Origin: Capra hircus
Taxonomy: Eukaryota > Chordata > Mammalia > Artiodactyla > Bovidae
Direction of reading: 5' to 3'
Length of the DNA stretch: 64,000 nucleotides
Assembly: GCF_001704415.2 (NCBI RefSeq)
Contig: NC_030813.1
Coordinates: forward strand, 12,356,001 to 12,420,000
Shown: positions 1 through 11,940 of the stretch, one piece after another
Layout: each line of letters opens with the position of its first letter
Numbering within the stretch: the first letter of the stretch is position 1
The notes under the pieces: generated by a model
Databases searched by the model: none
Told to the model about the DNA's origin: nothing
The model's input: only the letters and a program-made list of their open reading frames with translations
Program-made: the position numbers and the translations under genes

Positions 1-563
1 CTATTTAGTTCTTTGGCCCATTTTTTGATTGAGTCATTTATTTTTCTGGAATTGAGCTGCATAAGTTGCTTGTATATTTTGGAGCTTAGTTGTCAGTTGC
101 TTCATTTGCTATTATTTTCTCCCATTCAGAAGGCTGTCTTTTCACCTTGCTTATAGTTTCCTTTGTTGTGCAGAAGCTTTTAATTTTAATTAGATCCATT
201 TTGTTTATTTTTGCTTTTATTTCAAGAATTCTGGGAGGTGGATCATAGAGGATCCTGCTGTGATTTATGTCTGAGAGTGTTTTGCCTATGTTCTCCTCTA
301 GGAGTTTTATAGTTTCTGGTCTTACATTTAGGTCTTTAATCCATTTTGAGTTTATTTTTGTGTGCGGTGTTAGAAAGTGATCTAGTTTCATTCTTTTACA
401 AGTGGTTGACCAGTTTTCCCAGCACCACTTGTTAAAGAGATTGTCTTTACTCCATTGTATATTCTTGCCTCCTTTGTCAAAGATATGTGTGTGGATTTAT
501 CTCTGGGCTTTCTATTTTGTTCCATTGATCTATATTTCTGTCTTTGTACCAGTACCATACTGT
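1..563 (-). mobile_element. L1 (bovine-type) ORF2 segment, inverted part of a twin-primed copy
   Basis: Read on the - strand, this encodes part of L1 ORF2 C-terminal sequence, including the open stretch 86-391 (LDHFLTPHTKINSKWIKDL, then LLEENIGKTLSDINHSRI). The element-upstream end lies at about 563 and the segment leaves the window at base 1. It abuts the + strand 3' end of the same kind of element, so both parts likely come from one insertion with a 5' inversion. Confidence 0.85.
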
Positions 564-1020
564 GGATGAAACTGGAGCCGATTATACAGAGTGAATTAAG
601 CCAGAAAGAAAAACACCAATACAGTATACTAACACATAAATATGGAATTTAGAAAGATGGTAATGATGACCCTGTATGCGAGACAGCAAAAGAGACACAG
701 ATGTGTAGAGTGGACTTTTGGACTCTGAGGGAGAGGGAGAGGGTGGGATGATTTGGGAGAATGGCATTGAAACATGTATACTATCATGTAAGAAACGAAT
801 CGCCAGTCTATGTTTGATGCAGGATGCAGGATGCTTGGGGCTGGCGCACGGGGATGATCCAGAGCAATGATATGGGGTGGGAGGTAGGAGGGGGGTTCAT
901 GTTTGAGAACTCATGTACACCCGTGGTGGATTCATGTCAATGTATGGCAAAACCAATACAGTATTGTAAAGCAAAATAAAGTAAAAATAAAAATTTAAAA
1001 AATAAATAAAACAAACAAAA
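564..1020 (+). mobile_element. L1 3' end (ORF2 tail, 3' UTR, A-rich tail)
   Basis: It begins with the codons for the ORF2 C-terminus (MKLEPIIQSELSQKEKHQYS, stop at 650-652), followed by the ruminant L1 3' UTR (gaatggcattgaaacatgta-like and ggatgcttggggctgg motifs) and an A-rich tail from about 975. This is the non-inverted half of the twin-primed copy. The junction at 562-563 shows a two-base (GT) overlap consistent with microhomology joining. Confidence 0.88.
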
Positions 1021-1290
1021 AGATTCAATTTGATTACTGCTATTCATTTCAAATCTAATTAAGTGATATTCTATAAATTAAGATTAATAAGCAGATGAGT
1101 CCCATTTTTTAAAATGTCTTTGTGTTCATCAGTTTATCTTCTTCCACATATATACACGTACATGCGTGCACACATATGCAATTTCTAGTTTGTGGGTTTG
1201 AAATAACTTTTTCCTTCTTTTTACTTTTATTTTGTATTTTTCTGCATTGTTTTAGTTCTCTGTACTGAGCATATCTAGCTCTTCTGAAAA

Positions 1291-1410
1291 TCAGTTCAGT
1301 TCAGTTCAGTTCAGTTGCTCCATCATGTCCGACTTTGCAACCCCATGGACTGCAGCATGCCAGGCCTCTCTGTCCATCACCAGCTTACTCAAACTCATTC
1401 CACTGAGTGA
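1291..1410 (-). mobile_element. BovB 3'-end fragment
   Basis: It starts with repeated TTCAG units (the reverse complement of the CTGAA tail of BovB), followed by the complement of the conserved 3' region (gttgctccatcatgtccgac, ccatggactgcagcatgcca). It is truncated after about 120 bp. Confidence 0.85.
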
Positions 1411-2198
1411 GTTCTGAAGACAATGGAGCAATTATTATTTTCTTTTAAAAATAAAGACAAAGTGAAAATAGGTTGAAAGCAAATGTGTTAATATGTTAAG
1501 GTGTTACCACAATTAAACTTTGGGAAGCTGTGAATGTAGGTTTTTATTCCATTCTGTATTTTTTTTTAAAGTCAAAAGTTAAAATATTAAAAGGACTTAG
1601 TAGCTGATGTCTAGATATCGTCTTACTTTAGTTAGAAGATACTTATTAGAGACCTGCAGGGCTTCTCAAAAATAAAAGCCTTAGTTTATGTTTCATATTC
1701 CCATGTATTAGGAAGTCAGTAAGCAAGAAAAATATTTAATGTGACCAAAATTTTTGTCAAAAAACATATGCACTAAAATGCATGCAGTCTTTTCCTATAA
1801 CGAATCTTAGATTTTCCATAAGAACATATTGACTTTTATATATTTTAACAGGTTTTATAATGTAATACCCAAATCCTCTGATAATTAGAAGCTAGAAATT
1901 GGAGGGGAGAAGTACAGACCAAAGAGTAATAGGTGGTAGAGTGATTGCAGTAATGAGAATAAAAAGAGCGACTGCCTAACTGAGCAAGAAGTGAGCAAAT
2001 TATAAATGAGGAAAAAATGAAAAACAGAGAAACAAGAGCCAGAACATCATCATGGTTTGAGAGGACTGAGCGCAGGAGTAAATTTTTCTGCTCACCTCTG
2101 TAGTTATTAAGCACCACATACTGTAGAGAACACAGAATTCCATCGTCCTAATTATGATCCTGAGTCATTAAAAGATCATGTGCTGTATATTTAAAATA

Positions 2199-2412
2199 GG
2201 GACTTCCCTGGTGGCTCAGTGGTAAAGAATCCACCTGCCAATGGAAGTGACATGGGTTCAGTTCCTAGATTGGAAAGATCCCCTAGAGAAGGAAACGGCT
2301 ACCCACTCCAGTATTCTTGCCTGGAAAATTCTGTGGACAGAGGAGTCTGGAGGGCTTCAGTCTAGGGGTCACAAAGAGTCAGATATGACTTAGCAGCTGA
2401 ACAATAACAGAA
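2199..2412 (+). mobile_element. Bov-tA SINE
   Basis: A tRNA-Glu-like head (gacttccctggtggctcagt, gggttcagttcctag) is followed by the BovB-derived body ending agagtcagatatgactta. The target-site duplication is ATATTTAAA at 2187-2195 and 2413-2421. Confidence 0.9.
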
Positions 2413-3199
2413 ATATTTAAATTAAGAACTCAGAGATATTTAAATAATAATCATTTTGGAACTTAAAGGAGTAATTTTTTTTATTATTTGGAAAAATAAC
2501 TTGAATATCCCCACGCCTAATGATGCTGAATAAATGAGGCATTTCTCTAATTATTGTTTTACATTTTGTTGCATGAAAACAATGCAATTAGCATACAGGC
2601 ACATAGCATTAGTCTTGTCTATTCTCTTTCTAAGTGATGGATGGTAATCTTCAAATAAATAATTACCCTTCTTTTTAAGTTCCTTAAGACAGAAAATGTA
2701 TAGAATATACCCCTTTACTTCATAGTTTAATAACCTACATTCTCCAGAAGGGAAAAATGAGTACATTTATTACCTGAATTTTGTGAGGCTATAAATATTA
2801 CCGTAGAAAACCTAATTGTCTGTTAAAACTGGAAAAAGTGAGTGCACAGATGCTCCGTTTATTTTTTTCTTCAAATCCTTCCACCTATGTATCACGCCAT
2901 ATGCTGTTGACAAAGGAAGACATATCCTGGTAGAACTGGGCTTGTGAAAACCTTTGTGAAGTTCTCAAATCTAATCATGGTGAATGACAGCATCTTTCTG
3001 CTGCTTATCAGGTTATTATTTCCATTTACAATGTTCTCTAGCCATTTTTGAATGCAAATTTAACAGAATTTGAGAGCTGGCAAGTAGTCTCAGTGATTTT
3101 CCATTGACATCAACGGAGAGAAGAAAGATTGTTCTCAATGAGATTTGTCTAGTGACAACTCGTTTGTCAAAACCTTCCTAAGATCCAAGCACTTAACAG

Positions 3200-3405
3200 T
3201 TGGTGCTCAGTCATATCTGACTCTTTTGTGACCCCATGGGCTGTAGCCCACCAGGCTTCTCTGTCCGTGGTGGAATTTTCCAGGCAAGAATACTGCAGTG
3301 GGTTGCCATTTCCTTCTCCAGGGGATCTTCCCAACCCAGGGATTGAACCCACATCTCTTGAGTCTCCTGCTTGGCAGACGGATTCTTTACTACTGCGCCA
3401 CCTGA
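3200..3405 (-). mobile_element. Bov-tA SINE
   Basis: Reverse orientation. The BovB-like tail comes first (ggtgctcagtcatatctgac) and the tRNA-like head last (gggattgaacccacatctct ... gcgccacctg). Open frames over it on both strands are repeat artefacts. Confidence 0.9.
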
Positions 3406-4320
3406 TTGCATTCTATTTAAAGTGAGAAAGAAGTGTCTCAACTTACAAACTAAGACTTAGTCTTGGAAATAAGCTTTAATATGTATGCAATGAGGAATCA
3501 GGATGTTTGAGTTTGAACGGAGATTTCTTAGTGATTAGAAATAGTACCCCACTGTTCTTACTAGAATAGATGATCTCAATAGCCCTTTCTGGACTCTAAA
3601 ACTTTATAATTTATTCACAGGCTATTCATGGAATCTAACATGGTCACACTGCTTTTTAAAACAGTCAACTATAACAGCAATGTGGAGAATGTATTTGTAG
3701 AAGGTAGAGATGAATTTAGAGATAAAAGGCTATCTGCTAGTCTGCGTGAGACACAGTGAAGCTGTAACTTTGGGCCGGGGTAGAGAGGAGAGGATCAAGT
3801 CCAGAGGTGTTTTGGAACTAGAGGTGAGCAGGGCATAGTAAACCACTGAATGCTGTGGTAGGAAAGAAACTGGAATTTGGCTTGACTGCAGTGGGGGCTA
3901 TGTGAATAATAGGTCCATTATGAGGATGTAGATTAAAATGAATAAATGTATGTACAGTATGAAATGTCCTTGAGACACTGGCTGGAGCTAGTTAAAAGAT
4001 GAGAGAGTAATAATGGGAGAGCAACTGAGAGTAGACAGATTTGGTTGGAAGACTCATTATAGGTTAATTAGGAGTCAGTGAAGATGGGAATATTGAAGAC
4101 CAGGAAAAAAGAGGTGAGAACCAGGGGAAGCTCAAGAGTAAGATTCAGAAGGAAAAAGCCGGAATAAACTAATACATTTGAAGCCTCTAATTTTGAAAGG
4201 AGGGAGACTTCTTTGCCTGAGGGTAGGAGGGAAGAATGAGTTTGGGTTTACATCAGTTCAGAGGTGGGAGTTAGAAAATGTATATAGTTCTACAAAGCCT
4301 CTCTATTATCTGGAAGCTTC

Positions 4321-4360
4321 TGGTTGCTTAAGCGTACAGTGGTTGCTTAAGCGTACAGTG
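4321..4360 (+). repeat. 19-bp tandem duplication
   Basis: The unit tggttgcttaagcgtacag occurs twice in a row. It is too short for a class assignment. Confidence 0.8.
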
Positions 4361-5362
4361 TCTAAACGTTATACTTGGAATCACTGTCCATTACGTGGCT
4401 GAGCCAACGTAATGTTTCCCTGACTCTCACCAGCAGGTTCTTCAGAGTCTTAGTGTGTTTTATTGTAATATCCAAGATATGCCAAGAGGGGAAGAGTTCA
4501 GCTGAGGAAATGGTTAGTAACTCCTTCAAGCCCTCATATCCTGTGTTTTTCCAAAAAGAAGAGAATTGAAGTCAATACTAAAATGCTCAGGAAAATCAAG
4601 AAACATAATTATAGTTTCTGAACAAATTAGTATTCCAAGCATCACCTCAGACTATCCGGTTCCCTTTTATAAAATCAATTTAATTAGTGTGTGTGCATTT
4701 TAATAAAAAATTTATCTCAACCTACCAGATTGAAATTGCTACCAGTAAACATTTTATGCATCCTCTTCTTTGTCTGAGTTACAGCCACTTTTGCTATGCT
4801 TTTTGAATCTTTTAAATGGTTTCAGAGAGCTTTCATTGTAAAAGTAAGAGTTGAAGTTCAACCAGTCCTTGTCAACTAATGATGTGTTTTCAGGCACTTT
4901 TCCCTTTACCTGCCAACATTCAGAGTAAAACAGTTCATATATAAATGTATCTGGTTTAGCAAGCCATCCTGTGGAGAGGAAGAAAGCACCATCTCTTAAA
5001 GGATACCAGAGCCAAAGATTTTTTAAGAAAAATAATGGATATTGAGACTGTTACTTATATTTTCTAATTTAAGGACTGTTTGGTGGTCCTGGTTTTCACC
5101 TGTTTTGAAGTAAAATCATTTTGTTGCAATTGGGGACAACATGTCTCTCCACCTAAGGAAGTTTAATGTGGTCTCTTGAAGTTTTTTGAGTATATATTTT
5201 TAGTTAATTGAATTTATTGCATCCAGATGGGTTTTCCCACTTCTTGAGTGCAGCCTGTGTTCTGTTAATAACATTTATGAAACTAACATCTCCATAGAAA
5301 AAGTGTAATATAGATAACTAGACTGATAGACATGCATAAGTATGTATGTCTACATGCATATC

Positions 5363-5642
5363 CAGAGAAGGTAATGGCAGCCCACTCCAGTACTCTTGCC
5401 TAGAAAATCCCATGGATGGGGGAGCCTGGTGGACTGCAGTCCATGGGGTTGCTGAGGGTCAGACATGACTGAGCGACTTCCCTTTCAGTTTTCTCTTTCA
5501 TGCATTAGAGAAGGAAATGGCAACCCACTCCAGTGTTCTTGCCTGGAGAATCCCAGGGATGGGGGAGCCTGGTGGGCTGCCGTCTATGGGGTCGCACAGA
5601 GTCGGACACGACTGAAGCGACTTAGCAGCAGCAGCAGCATAG
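5363..5642 (+). mobile_element. Bov-A2 SINE (dimer)
   Basis: Two Bov-A units are joined by a CTTTCA-type linker. The first ends gacatgactgagcgacttcc and the second ends gaagcgacttagcagcagca. The target-site duplication is ATGCATATC at 5354-5362 and 5643-5651. Confidence 0.92.
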
Positions 5643-6774
5643 ATGCATATCACAAGACACCTTTACATAGATTTTATGAAAAGAAATCAGAAACCTATCC
5701 ATAAATAACAATTGAAATATTAAAGTGATTTTTTTTAAACTTGTTATTTCTGCTTTTGTGACTGCCATTGGGAAATGTAATCATTTGGTTTAACTTTATG
5801 TAGTTTCAGGACTTTTTTTATTAACTTATTATGAACATGTACAGATTGAGTTTTCTAATTCCCTGTCAATTTAGATGATGAACTGTTAGCAATTTTGAAC
5901 TCTGTACTTAAAAGAATAAACTTAATAAAGGAAAGGATTTTAGTGTAAATCATAAACTTCTAATGAATGTACTCTTCCTATTATTATGAGCCTTTTTAAA
6001 GTTGGTGCTCTTTATGTTAATATTCAGAGGCTAGATCTCAGAACAGTTAGTTTTCTTTGTTCATATATACAAATTGCAAAGTATATATTTATTTTTATTT
6101 CTATAAAGATCTTAATCTGAAATCTTTTCAGTTGTCTGACGCACTTTCTCCAAGGCAACTTTGAAGCAACCTGACCTACAAGTTTCTTAGGTCTTAAATA
6201 TGCCTTTCTTTGAAGATCTTAGGGGACTAATACAGGCTGCAGAGAATAAAGACCTGTTGTATGTACAGGGTCACTGGGCCTGAAGCCCCTTTGAAACCTA
6301 GATGCCTTCCCTGTCAGAAGGTGGGATGCAGAAGAGATAGTGTTGAAGTGTCAACCTAAGCCTCAAAGGCGAAACACCCATAGTTCAGTCTGAGCAGTCA
6401 CCTTTACATGTCCATTTATCAAAACTAAATTCCCTCCTGAAACATGAGCAAAGCTGTGCAGGACTCTTGTTTACAGCAGAACTCTGATAATTACTTTCTG
6501 ACTTTTCTTCTTCAGACATTGAAATTTTATTTTGGGCATTGGCTCAGTCTTTCAAGATAAATGTCTGTTATAATGTCTCTGCCTAATGTTCATTTTAGAG
6601 TTCACAGTTGTTTCATTTTTATTATTTTCTATATTTTTTCTAGTGTCAAACATAATTTATAGTTGATATAAAATAAGTTTTAGATATAATATAGCCCAGA
6701 TTAAGAACCCATGCCTAGGAATATGGTGAAAACTAAGTAAATTCATAGTAGGATGCAATAAGCATTGGTTATGA

Positions 6775-6875
6775 GAACTCCGGGAGTTGGTGATGGACAG
6801 GGAGGCCTGGCATGCTGCGATTTATGGGGTCGCAAAGAGTCGGACATGACTGAGCGACTGAACTGAACTGAACTG
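6775..6875 (+). mobile_element. BovB 3'-terminal fragment
   Basis: It holds the last 100 bp of BovB: gaactccgggagttggtgat, then cgcaaagagtcggacatgac, ending in CTGAA repeats. Extreme 5' truncation. Confidence 0.88.
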
Positions 6876-8444
6876 ATGAGCTTTCTACATAAATTTAGAT
6901 CCATTTATTGGTCCCAGGTCAGCTATGTCATTTTCTGCAACTTACCTGCACCAAGCTTCATGTTTTTTATCTCTAAAATAGATCAAATGTTATTTTCTTC
7001 ATAAGATGCTTGAACAGAGTAAGAAAATGTTCACAAAGCACCCAGGAAAGCCAAGTGTTTAATAAACTTTATCTGTGTCTTTAAATGTTGGCTGTTATGG
7101 CAAAATACCCTCAGAGCATAAAGTCACATTTGATAGTTGGCTACCAGCTCAGTTCCTTAGCTGTGGGAGCAGAAGTATGTACATTTCCCATTAGAACACA
7201 GAAAGTGGGCCAAAACAAGCAAGTCTAGGCTGGTCTTTCAAAAGACCTCAGGTATTTGGTTGTTTTGAGCCATTCAAGCTGCTTGTCTCTCGGCAGCTGA
7301 TAGGTCTAACAAAAACAAAAGAACATAATGAGAAAGAGGCATCTAGATACTCATGTGTAGTTTTGGATACAAGAAAATTGTAGCAATGGTGGGACCAAGG
7401 AGAGATGAAATTCTTGTGCTATGAAGTAATGTATTTATAATTACCAAGCTTGGATACCCATTTATAAGTTTCTGTATTGATGGATCTCTGGGATACAGAC
7501 ATTTGCATTTTATACTACTTTTATTGTGATAATCTGACCAGAAAGAGTGAAAGTATGAAACCTTGAGATTATAATAAGTTTGCTTATTATAAATATATAG
7601 CCAATTTGTATGTCCTGGGATATACCATCTTTTCTCTGTGTCATAGTGTCTCTGGCTAAAGAAGCCAGATGGAATAAATTATAGTCCAGGTAAAAGTTCT
7701 AAAAATGTATGGTTCTTTGTATTTTTATTTAGAACAAGATATAATATCCTTTTTAAATCTTTCCTTTGCACAAATTTATTCTATTTGGTTTATAAATAAG
7801 CTTTTTTGTTGTAAATCTCTATTCATGCATCTAGAATAGAAGCAAGAGGTAGTGATGGTTGACACAGAAAAAGTCCATGCTTTTCTAACATTGTAATAAT
7901 AATAAAAATAGATAACATTGTTGAGCTCTTAATATATGCAAAGTAGTTTACTGTGTATATTAATAAGCTTTATCATATGTAAACCGAAAATAACTGTTGA
8001 CCTACAAATGATAGAGAGGTTGAGAACAATAAATGGTAGCGCAAACATTCAACCAACTCTAACTTGCACCCTGTGGATGACAAACTTTTCCGAATGCTAC
8101 TCAGGGTATCTAAATCTTATTACTGGATTATTTCTAGGTGGTATTCATCTTTATATTTTCTGTTCCATTTCTTCCTCATACTTATTTGTGCTATTCTAAC
8201 TATGAATGCCTTTCTCCTAGTTGATAGCATTGCTTCTTATAGAACATCTCCAAATGGATTTGATTGTTTTGTCTTTCTATAGGATGATTATTAATACTTA
8301 AAGTCTTTTCATAAAAAATAATATTATTTCCCTAAAATTAATTTGATTATAGTGAATAAAACACCATAGCCATATTTTTGTAATACTTCAATGTCCTATA
8401 GTGATAAATGGATAGAAACTTGAAGATTTCTTAGCACATGTGTG

Positions 8445-8638
8445 CATACTCAGTTGTGTCCGACTCTTTGCGACCCCATGCACTGTAGCCCGCCAGACTC
8501 CTCTGACCATGGAATTTTCCAGGCAAGAATACTGGAGTTGGTTACCATTTGCTACTCCAGGGGATCTTCCCAACCCAGGGATTGAACCCATGTCTCCTGC
8601 ATTGACAAGTGGATTCTTTACCACAGAGCCACCTGGGA
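8445..8638 (-). mobile_element. Bov-tA SINE
   Basis: Reverse-oriented copy with body (gttgtgtccgactctttgcg) and tRNA-like head ending gccacctggga. The head is diverged. Confidence 0.88.
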
Positions 8639-8721
8639 ATCTTTATAGACATATAAAAATTTTAATCGCCTTTCAACCACTTTCCTATGGCATACCAGAA
8701 TTATTAGAGCCTATCTAGAGA

Positions 8722-9764
8722 TCTACAGTGTAAAATAATGAAGTTGGACCCTTACCTTACACTATATATAAAAATGAATTCAAAATGTATCAAGGACTTG
8801 GTACATTAAGAGATAAAACAATAAAACTCTTAGGAGAAAATATAGGGTAAAATCTTAATGACATTGGATTTAGTATTCCTGGAGGATATACAAGTGGTCA
8901 ATAATCACATGAAAAAGGTCCTCCGCATTTCTAACTTTTAGGGGAAATACAAATCAGAATGCCATGAGTCACTACTTCATACCAATTAAAATGGCTATAT
9001 GAGAAACAACAGACAAGAGAGAATAACAAGTGTTGTCAGGGCCATTGAGAATTAGGGAGCCCTGTGTGTTACTGGCAGAGATGTAAAGTGCTACCACCAC
9101 TGTGGAAAACAATTGGGTAATTCCTCAAAAATGAAGCATAGAGTTGCCGTATGATCCAGCAATGAACTTCTCAGTATTTATCGAAAAGAATTAAAAGCAG
9201 GGACTCAGATACTGGGTTTATAGCAGTATTATTAGCTATAAAATCAAGGTTTATAACAGTGTTATTAGCTATAAAATAGAAAGAACTCAGGTTTCCAACA
9301 TCAAACAAACAGATGAATAAAGTATGTTATATACTTAAAATGGAATATTATTCAGCCTAAAAAATAAATGAAATTTTGAATGATGAACTTTGAAAATGTT
9401 ATTCTGAGTGAAGTAAGCCAGACACAAAAGGAAAAATAGTTTTCTATATAGTTCCAAATATACAAAGTAGCTAAAATAGGCAGAGTCATAGGAGGAGAAT
9501 GTGGACTGGAGGTTGTCATGGCCCAAAGGAGAGAAGGCAGTAGGGAGATTTTGTTTCATGGATACAGAGTTCCAGTACCCATTAAACAAACAAAAAATAG
9601 CATCCCCGAAAAAATCTTCCCCGATGGATGGTAGTTATGGTCACATATTGTGAATGCACTTCATACCAATAGATTGTACCCTTGAAAATACTTGAAAGAC
9701 TAGCTTTTTTGTTGTGGATAGTTTATCACCATGAAAAATCACTTTACTGTAAAAAAAAAAAAAG
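8722..9764 (+). mobile_element. Old L1 3' end (ORF2 tail and 3' UTR)
   Basis: The sequence resembles the degraded L1 ORF2 end and tail: repeated matches to the region before ggaatattattcagcctaaa (9341-9360), gaagtaagccagacacaaaa, and a final run of 13 A at 9751-9763. Several stops and frameshifts mark it as ancient. A 33-35 bp internal duplication (tttatarcagtrttattagc type) sits at about 9207-9278. Confidence 0.75.
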
Positions 9765-9919
9765 TTGAGACATCTATCCACAATATATGGATATATTCTA
9801 TTTATAAACCTTGTACTTTAAGTATCAATCTGCTGTTAAGTACTTCTACATTTGAATTTATAAACTTACAATACCCATACAATGATGCCTAGTTATGTGG
9901 TTGCTGTATAGTAACCAAA

Positions 9920-11077
9920 GTGGAACCAGAGATCAAATTCCCAACATCCCTTGGATCATCGAAAAAGCAAGAGAGTTCCGAAAAACATCTACTTCTACTT
10001 TATGATTATGCCAAAGCCTTTGACTGTGTGGATCACAAAAAACTGTGGAAAATTCTTAAAGAGATGGGAATACCAGACCACCTGACCTGCCTCCTGAGAA
10101 ATCTGTATGCAGGTCAAGAAGCAACAGTTAGAACCGGACATGGAACAACAGACTGGTTCCAAATCAGGAAAGGAGTACATCAAGGCTATTATTGTCACCC
10201 TGCTTATTTAACTTATATGTAGAGTACATCATGCAAAATGCCAGACTAGATGAAGCACAAGTGGGAATCAAGATTGCTGGGAGAAATATCAGTAACCTCA
10301 GATATGCAGATGACACCACCCTTATGGCAGAAAGTGAAGAAGAACTCAAGAGCCTCTTGATGAAAGTGAAAGAGGAGAGTGAAAAAGTTGGCTTAAAACT
10401 CAACATTCAGAAAACTAAGATCATGGCATCTGGTCACATCACTTCATGGCAAATAGAGGGGAAACAATGGAAACTGAGAGACTTTAATTTCCTTGGGCTC
10501 CAAAATCACTGCAGATGGTGACTGCATCCGTGAAATAAAAAGATGCTTGCTCCTTGGAAGAAAAGCTGTGACTGACCTAGACAGCATATTGAAACGCAGA
10601 GACGTTACTTTGCCGAAAAGGTTCGTCTAGTTAATGCTATGGTTTTTCCAGTTGTCATGTATGGATGTGAGAGTCGGACTATAAAGAAAGCTGAGGGCCA
10701 AAGAATTGATGCTTTTGAACTGTGGTGTTGGAAAAGACTCTTGAGAGTCCCTTGGACTGCAAGGAGATCCAACCAGTCCATCCTAAAGAAAATCAGTCCT
10801 GAATATTCATTGAAAGGACTGATGGTGAAGCTGAAACTCCAATACTTTGGCCACCTGAAGTGAAGACCTGACTCATTGGAAAAGATGCTGATGCTGGGAA
10901 AGATTGAAGGTGGGAGGAGAAGGGACGACAGAGGATGAGATGGTTGGATGGCATCACCAACTCGATGGACATGAGTATGAGCAAGCTCCGGGAGTTGGTG
11001 ATGGACAGGGAATCCTGGCGTGCTGCAGTCCATGGGGTCGCAAAGAGTCAAACACAACTGAGCGACTGAACTGAACA
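9920..11077 (+). mobile_element. BovB LINE fragment with decayed reverse transcriptase
   Basis: A 5'-truncated BovB. Open pieces 9920-10222, 10192-10521 and 10639-10863 together correspond to the reverse-transcriptase core and C-terminal region. KAFDCVDHKKLWKILKEMGI and the active-site block LRYADDTTLMAE are visible. A frameshift near 10190-10215 and others after 10440 break the frame. It ends with gagcgactgaactgaac. It has lost its endonuclease part and cannot be autonomous. Confidence 0.92.
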
Positions 11078-11214
11078 AAAGTGGACATACTATATTGAAA
11101 TGATAATTATTATAGCTAATGTTCATTGGGTACCTGATACTGTTTGTTTTCTTCAACTACTTCAACTCCTTAATGCTTACATCAGTAGTACTAGGGACTT
11201 TTTTTGGCAGGGGG

Positions 11215-11345
11215 GGGTCATTTTATAGGTAAAGACACTAAAGCTCAGAGAGGTTAAGTAACTTTCCTAAATCACAGAGATAGCTAAGTAGCAGACCTGC
11301 AATTGTAACACAAGATGGCTAGCTTCTAAGCTTGTCATTTTAACC
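11215..11345 (+). repeat. MIR SINE
   Basis: It contains the MIR core: ttataggtaaagacactaaa, gctcagagaggttaagtaac and atcacagagatagctaagta. Ancient mammal-wide element. Confidence 0.75.
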
Positions 11346-11603
11346 AATTTCAGTTCCATCCAGTATTTGCTATCATGTACATTCTTTGGCTCTGATTTTT
11401 TTTTTCTCATTGACCAATCTTAATGCCAATGAATCTGGTTATTCATTAATTAATTCAGTGAAAAGGTTTCATACTTGCTATATGCGTATGTTCTTCCTAG
11501 CCCTGAAAATACAGTGATGGAAGAGACAGAACCTATGTTGTAGTGGTTGAGGAAAGAGGAAATAGATAATAAGTAAATAAGCAAGTAAAGCCAGTAAGAT
11601 AAT

Positions 11604-11940
11604 CTTTGTGACCCCGTGGACTGCAGCACACCAGGCTTCCCTGTCCTTCACTATCTCCCAGAGCTTGCTCAAACTCATGTCCATTGAGTCGGTGATGCCA
11701 TCCAACCATCTCGTCCTCTGTCATCCCTTTCTCCTCTTGCCCTCAGTCTTTCCGAGCATCAGGGTCTTTTCCAAAGAGTTGGTTCTTCGCATCAGGTGGC
11801 CAAAGTGTTGGAGCTTCAGCTTAAGCATCAGTCCTTCCAATGAATATTCAGGGTTGATTTCCTTAAGGATTGACTGGTTTGCTCTCTTTGCTGTCCAAGG
11901 GACTCTCAAGAGTCTTCTCCAGCACCACAGTTCAAAGCAG
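11604..11940 (-). mobile_element. BovB 3'-region fragment
   Basis: Complement of the BovB C-terminal coding and 3' region (gtgaccccgtggactgcagc through gtccaagggactctcaagag). It lacks the terminal CTGAA tail, so it is trimmed at both ends. Confidence 0.88.

Noticed and set aside
10192..10521. Reverse-transcriptase open frames (also 34937-35290 and 58819-59349) as genes
   Set aside because: They are pieces of 5'-truncated BovB copies with frameshifts and stops on both sides and no start context of their own.
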